Origin: Roseiarcus fermentans | GTDB taxonomy: Bacteria; Pseudomonadota; Alphaproteobacteria; Rhizobiales; Beijerinckiaceae | Direction of reading: 5' to 3' | Assembly (NCBI RefSeq): GCF_003315135.1 | Contig: NZ_QNRK01000024.1 | Span: forward strand, 42,721 to 106,720 | DNA length: 64,000 nt | In this document: positions 62,275 through 64,000 of the stretch, one piece after another | Layout: each line of letters starts with the position of its first letter | How positions within the stretch are numbered: position 1 is the stretch's first letter | Notes under the pieces: generated by a model | Databases searched by the model: none | What the model was told of the DNA's origin: nothing | Seen by the model: the letters and a program-made list of their open reading frames with translations, nothing else | Made by a program: the position numbers and the translations under genes

Positions 62275-62868
62275 ATGGAGCACGTGACCGTCGACTGGAT
62301 CCGCGCCGGGCTCAAGCACACCGGCAAAACCCGCAGCGGCCTCGCCAAGGCGCTCGGCCGCTCGCCTTCGGCCGTGACCGATCTGCTCAACGGCCATCGC
62401 CGCTTGCGCGCCGACGAGATCCCGATCGTCGCCGAATACCTCGGCATCGATCCGCCTCGACCGTTGGGCGGCGGCGGCAAGCCGATCCAGCCCAAGGCGC
62501 CCCTCGTCGGCTACGTCGGGGCCGGCGCCGTCGCCCATTTCTACGCCGAAGGCCAGGGCCCGTTCGACGACGTCGACGCCCCGATCGGCGCCAAGCCCAA
62601 CACCGTCGCGGTGCAGATCCGCGGCCATTCGCTCGGCGCGCTGTTCGACAACTGGCTCGTCTTCTACGACGACGTCCGCGACCCGCCCGACGAGAGCCTG
62701 ATCGGGCGCATGTGCGTGTGCGGCCTGACCGACGGCCGGGTGCTGATCAAGGCGCTGAAGAAGAGCCCGCAGACCGGCCTGTGGAACCTGCTCTCCAACA
62801 CCGAGCCGCCGATCTACGACGTCGGCCTCGACTGGGCGGCGCCGGTGCGCGAAATGCGGCCGAAGTGA
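62275..62868 (+). CDS. XRE-S24 (LexA/CI-like) transcriptional regulator
   Basis: The 197-residue protein has an N-terminal helix-turn-helix at about residues 8-55 (SGLAKALGRSPSAVTDLLNG) and a C-terminal S24 peptidase-like domain at about 75-190. Ser119 in RGHSLG and Lys159 in VLIKAL are the expected catalytic dyad, and VGAGAV near residue 83 could be the Ala-Gly cleavage site, so RecA-stimulated self-cleavage is possible. ATG 62275 has no strong ribosome binding site; GTG 62284 and ATG 62248 are alternatives. It is divergent from two small genes, like a prophage repressor arrangement, though no phage genes follow. Confidence 0.85.
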   Translation: MEHVTVDWIRAGLKHTGKTRSGLAKALGRSPSAVTDLLNGHRRLRADEIPIVAEYLGIDPPRPLGGGGKPIQPKAPLVGYVGAGAVAHFYAEGQGPFDDVDAPIGAKPNTVAVQIRGHSLGALFDNWLVFYDDVRDPPDESLIGRMCVCGLTDGRVLIKALKKSPQTGLWNLLSNTEPPIYDVGLDWAAPVREMRPK

Positions 62869-62981
62869 GGGAAAACGCCATCGGCCGTCCGCAGTCGAGG
62901 CGCGCGCGCCGCGCCGCGCTCCGCGCGCAAAGCGAGCTTCCCCCGGCGCGGGTCGACGACCAGACCGGCGGCCGACGCAAA

Positions 62982-63002
62982 ACGCCGCCCTAAAGGCGGC
63001 GT
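62982..63002 (-). terminator. Intrinsic terminator for the PEP-CTERM gene
   Basis: ACGCCGCC (62982-62989) and GGCGGCGT (62995-63002) form a perfect eight-pair stem with a five-base loop. On the minus strand the stem is followed by TTTTGCG, so it terminates the PEP-CTERM gene; it also sits at the end of the convergent repressor gene. Confidence 0.75.
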
Positions 63003-63028
63003 CGCAGGATCGATGGATCGAACGGCGA

Positions 63029-63556
63029 TTACGCCGTGGCGGCGGCGGCCTTCCGCGAGGCCCGATACCCCACGAAGCCCAGCCCCGCGAAGCCCGCGAT
63101 CATCATCGCCCAGGTCGAGGGTTCGGGCACGGTCGGGGTCGAACCCTCCACGCTGAATTTCAGCGTCGCCGAAACGGTCGAGCCGGTGAACGGGACCCAC
63201 GTGCCGTCATACGTGCCCGCTGCGAACGTCGGGGAGCTTTCGCTTCCAGTATAGGCCTGACCAGGGGTCGATACGTAGAAGTTGCCGTCGTTAGGGATGA
63301 AGGCAAACTGGCTTGCCGTAGAGTCGTAGTACCACACAAAGCTGACCGAAGACAGAGTCCCGGACGTGAAATTGGAGACGTAGGGGGCAGTCCCGAACCC
63401 ATCGTTACTTCCGGCCAGTGCAGGCTGCGAGTCTTGCGTCCAGGACGCGATCGTTCCGCTGCCGTCGAACAGGGTGACATCCAACGTGGTTGCGCTTGCC
63501 GAAGCGGCCACGAATAGGCCAGCGGCGGCGAGAGCCGCAGTCAAGATTCCGCTCAT
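63029..63556 (-). CDS. PEP-CTERM sorting-signal surface protein
   Basis: The 175-residue protein has an N-terminal signal peptide (ending ASASA, about residue 22), a Ser/Thr/Gly-rich beta domain, and a C-terminal sorting tail: [20 protein letters not shown] followed by a basic RASRK end. The tail is the PEPxxWAMM variant common in Alphaproteobacteria and is processed by exosortase. Such proteins often accompany exopolysaccharide, and a polysaccharide locus lies at 26-34 kb, but no exosortase gene is in this window. It has a good terminator and a palindrome upstream. Base composition is lower in GC than its neighbours. Confidence 0.9.
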   Translation of the reverse strand: MSGILTAALAAAGLFVAASASATTLDVTLFDGSGTIASWTQDSQPALAGSNDGFGTAPYVSNFTSGTLSSVSFVWYYDSTASQFAFIPNDGNFYVSTPGQAYTGSESSPTFAAGTYDGTWVPFTGSTVSATLKFSVEGSTPTVPEPSTWAMMIAGFAGLGFVGYRASRKAAAATA

Positions 63557-63883
63557 GTAGTCAAACCCCCTATTATGTCAGCCCGCAGCGCCTGAATGTT
63601 ACAAACATCCAGCGGTTCAACGCTTACAAGACCTTGACGAAGGCTATGTGACCGGCGTTCCGGAGTCAACGTTACCAGATGACAACGGCGCGGCAATCCA
63701 GTCGCGTTCGCGGGGACGATGGTCCTGAGCCCGATGAAGGAGTCGTGAGGGGCGCCGGGGGTCGACGCAACGCCACGGCGGCTCCGAGCGAAGGGACGGT
63801 GGCCCGGCGGCCTCGATTTTCGCTTTTTTCGCGGGGGCAGAAAGACGCCGGAACGCCGATGCGGCGAAGGGTAGCTCCCAACC
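63557..63883. other. Gene-free region upstream of the PEP-CTERM gene
   Basis: No gene seen. It contains the leader and promoter region of the PEP-CTERM gene and an imperfect palindrome ATGTTACAAACAT (63596-63608) 40-52 bases from the start codon, a possible operator. Open frames towards the right edge are Arg-rich and look spurious. Confidence 0.5.
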
Positions 63884-64000
63884 CCGTCATTGCGAGGAGC
63901 AAAGCGACGAAGACTGTATGTCCTTGCGGAGGCGGGGCGGCCCGTCCTCGATGCGCCTTGCGAGGGTTGCTCGGATAGGCCGGGTAGAGCCTCACGCGAG
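63884..64000. repeat. Dispersed palindromic element, cut by the window edge
   Basis: CCGTCATTGCGAG (63884-63896) is the exact reverse complement of the end at 54551-54563, and GCAAAGCGACGAAG follows as in the family. The other end lies beyond the window or is degraded. Confidence 0.65.

Noticed and set aside
1..64000. tRNA or rRNA genes
   Set aside because: No cloverleaf with a TTCGA/GGTTC T-arm or rRNA signature was recognised by eye in the gaps; a dedicated scan could still find one.

Overview
This is a 64-kb stretch of a high-GC alphaproteobacterial chromosome, most likely from the Hyphomicrobiales (Rhizobiales); genus cannot be fixed from the sequence. The indicators are a DivL-type histidine kinase with Tyr in place of the phospho-accepting His, a TsaE-phosphotransferase fusion beside a MurU-like enzyme, the ubiB-coaBC-dut order, hslVU, and a PEP-CTERM protein ending in the WAMM variant. 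No rRNA, tRNA or CRISPR array was seen.

Layout. 0-10.7 kb: ubiB (cut by the left edge), coaBC, dut, an Rrf2 regulator and cysK; a DsbA-like protein; VOC, DUF3297 and rpsT; a TauE/SafE permease and a crotonase; then a purine-catabolic pair (PuuE-UraD fusion and guanine deaminase). 10.7-12.7 kb: a gene-free scar with 285-bp direct repeats around a truncated group II intron, plus REP-like palindromes. 12.7-16.3 kb: a phosphatase, hslVU behind a sigma-32-like promoter, and a decayed MNT-HEPN module bracketed by a duplicated hslU 3' end. 16.3-18.7 kb: an SDR, a HEPN relic and a Rieske oxygenase. 19-26 kb: an ACT-domain protein, trpS, divL, tsaE-amgK and murU. 26-34.6 kb: a surface-polysaccharide locus with a glycosyltransferase, two tandem KpsE-like proteins, a KpsT-like ATPase, a methyltransferase, an unrecognised protein and a GT9-family protein; kpsM and kpsD are not in the window. 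34.8-42.6 kb: ftsH and a polyamine-type ABC transporter operon ending in a dihydropyrimidinase/hydantoinase, preceded by a perfect FNR/FixK box. 42.6-51.8 kb: tetR-emrAB, a MaoC-like hydratase and a ytcA-mdtNOP-like tripartite exporter. 51.9-58.6 kb: an acyl-CoA synthetase, a frameshifted Uma2 gene, palindromic repeats and the ybbP-ybbA / tesA cluster. 58.8-64 kb: a PsiF protein, an unusual NRAMP-family transporter with a possible proline-rich leader ORF, a divergent pair of small genes and an S24-type repressor, and a PEP-CTERM protein.

How it fits together. Most of the window is housekeeping or metabolic core. The accessory parts are the repeat/intron scar, the MNT-HEPN scar, the capsule-type locus and the small repressor locus at 61-63 kb. 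I found no intact new defence or mobile system. The most testable novelties are the FNR/FixK box, the NRAMP leader, the tandem KpsE pair with its unrecognised neighbours, and the duplication around the MNT-HEPN relic. All assignments rest on reading motifs by eye; no database search was run.
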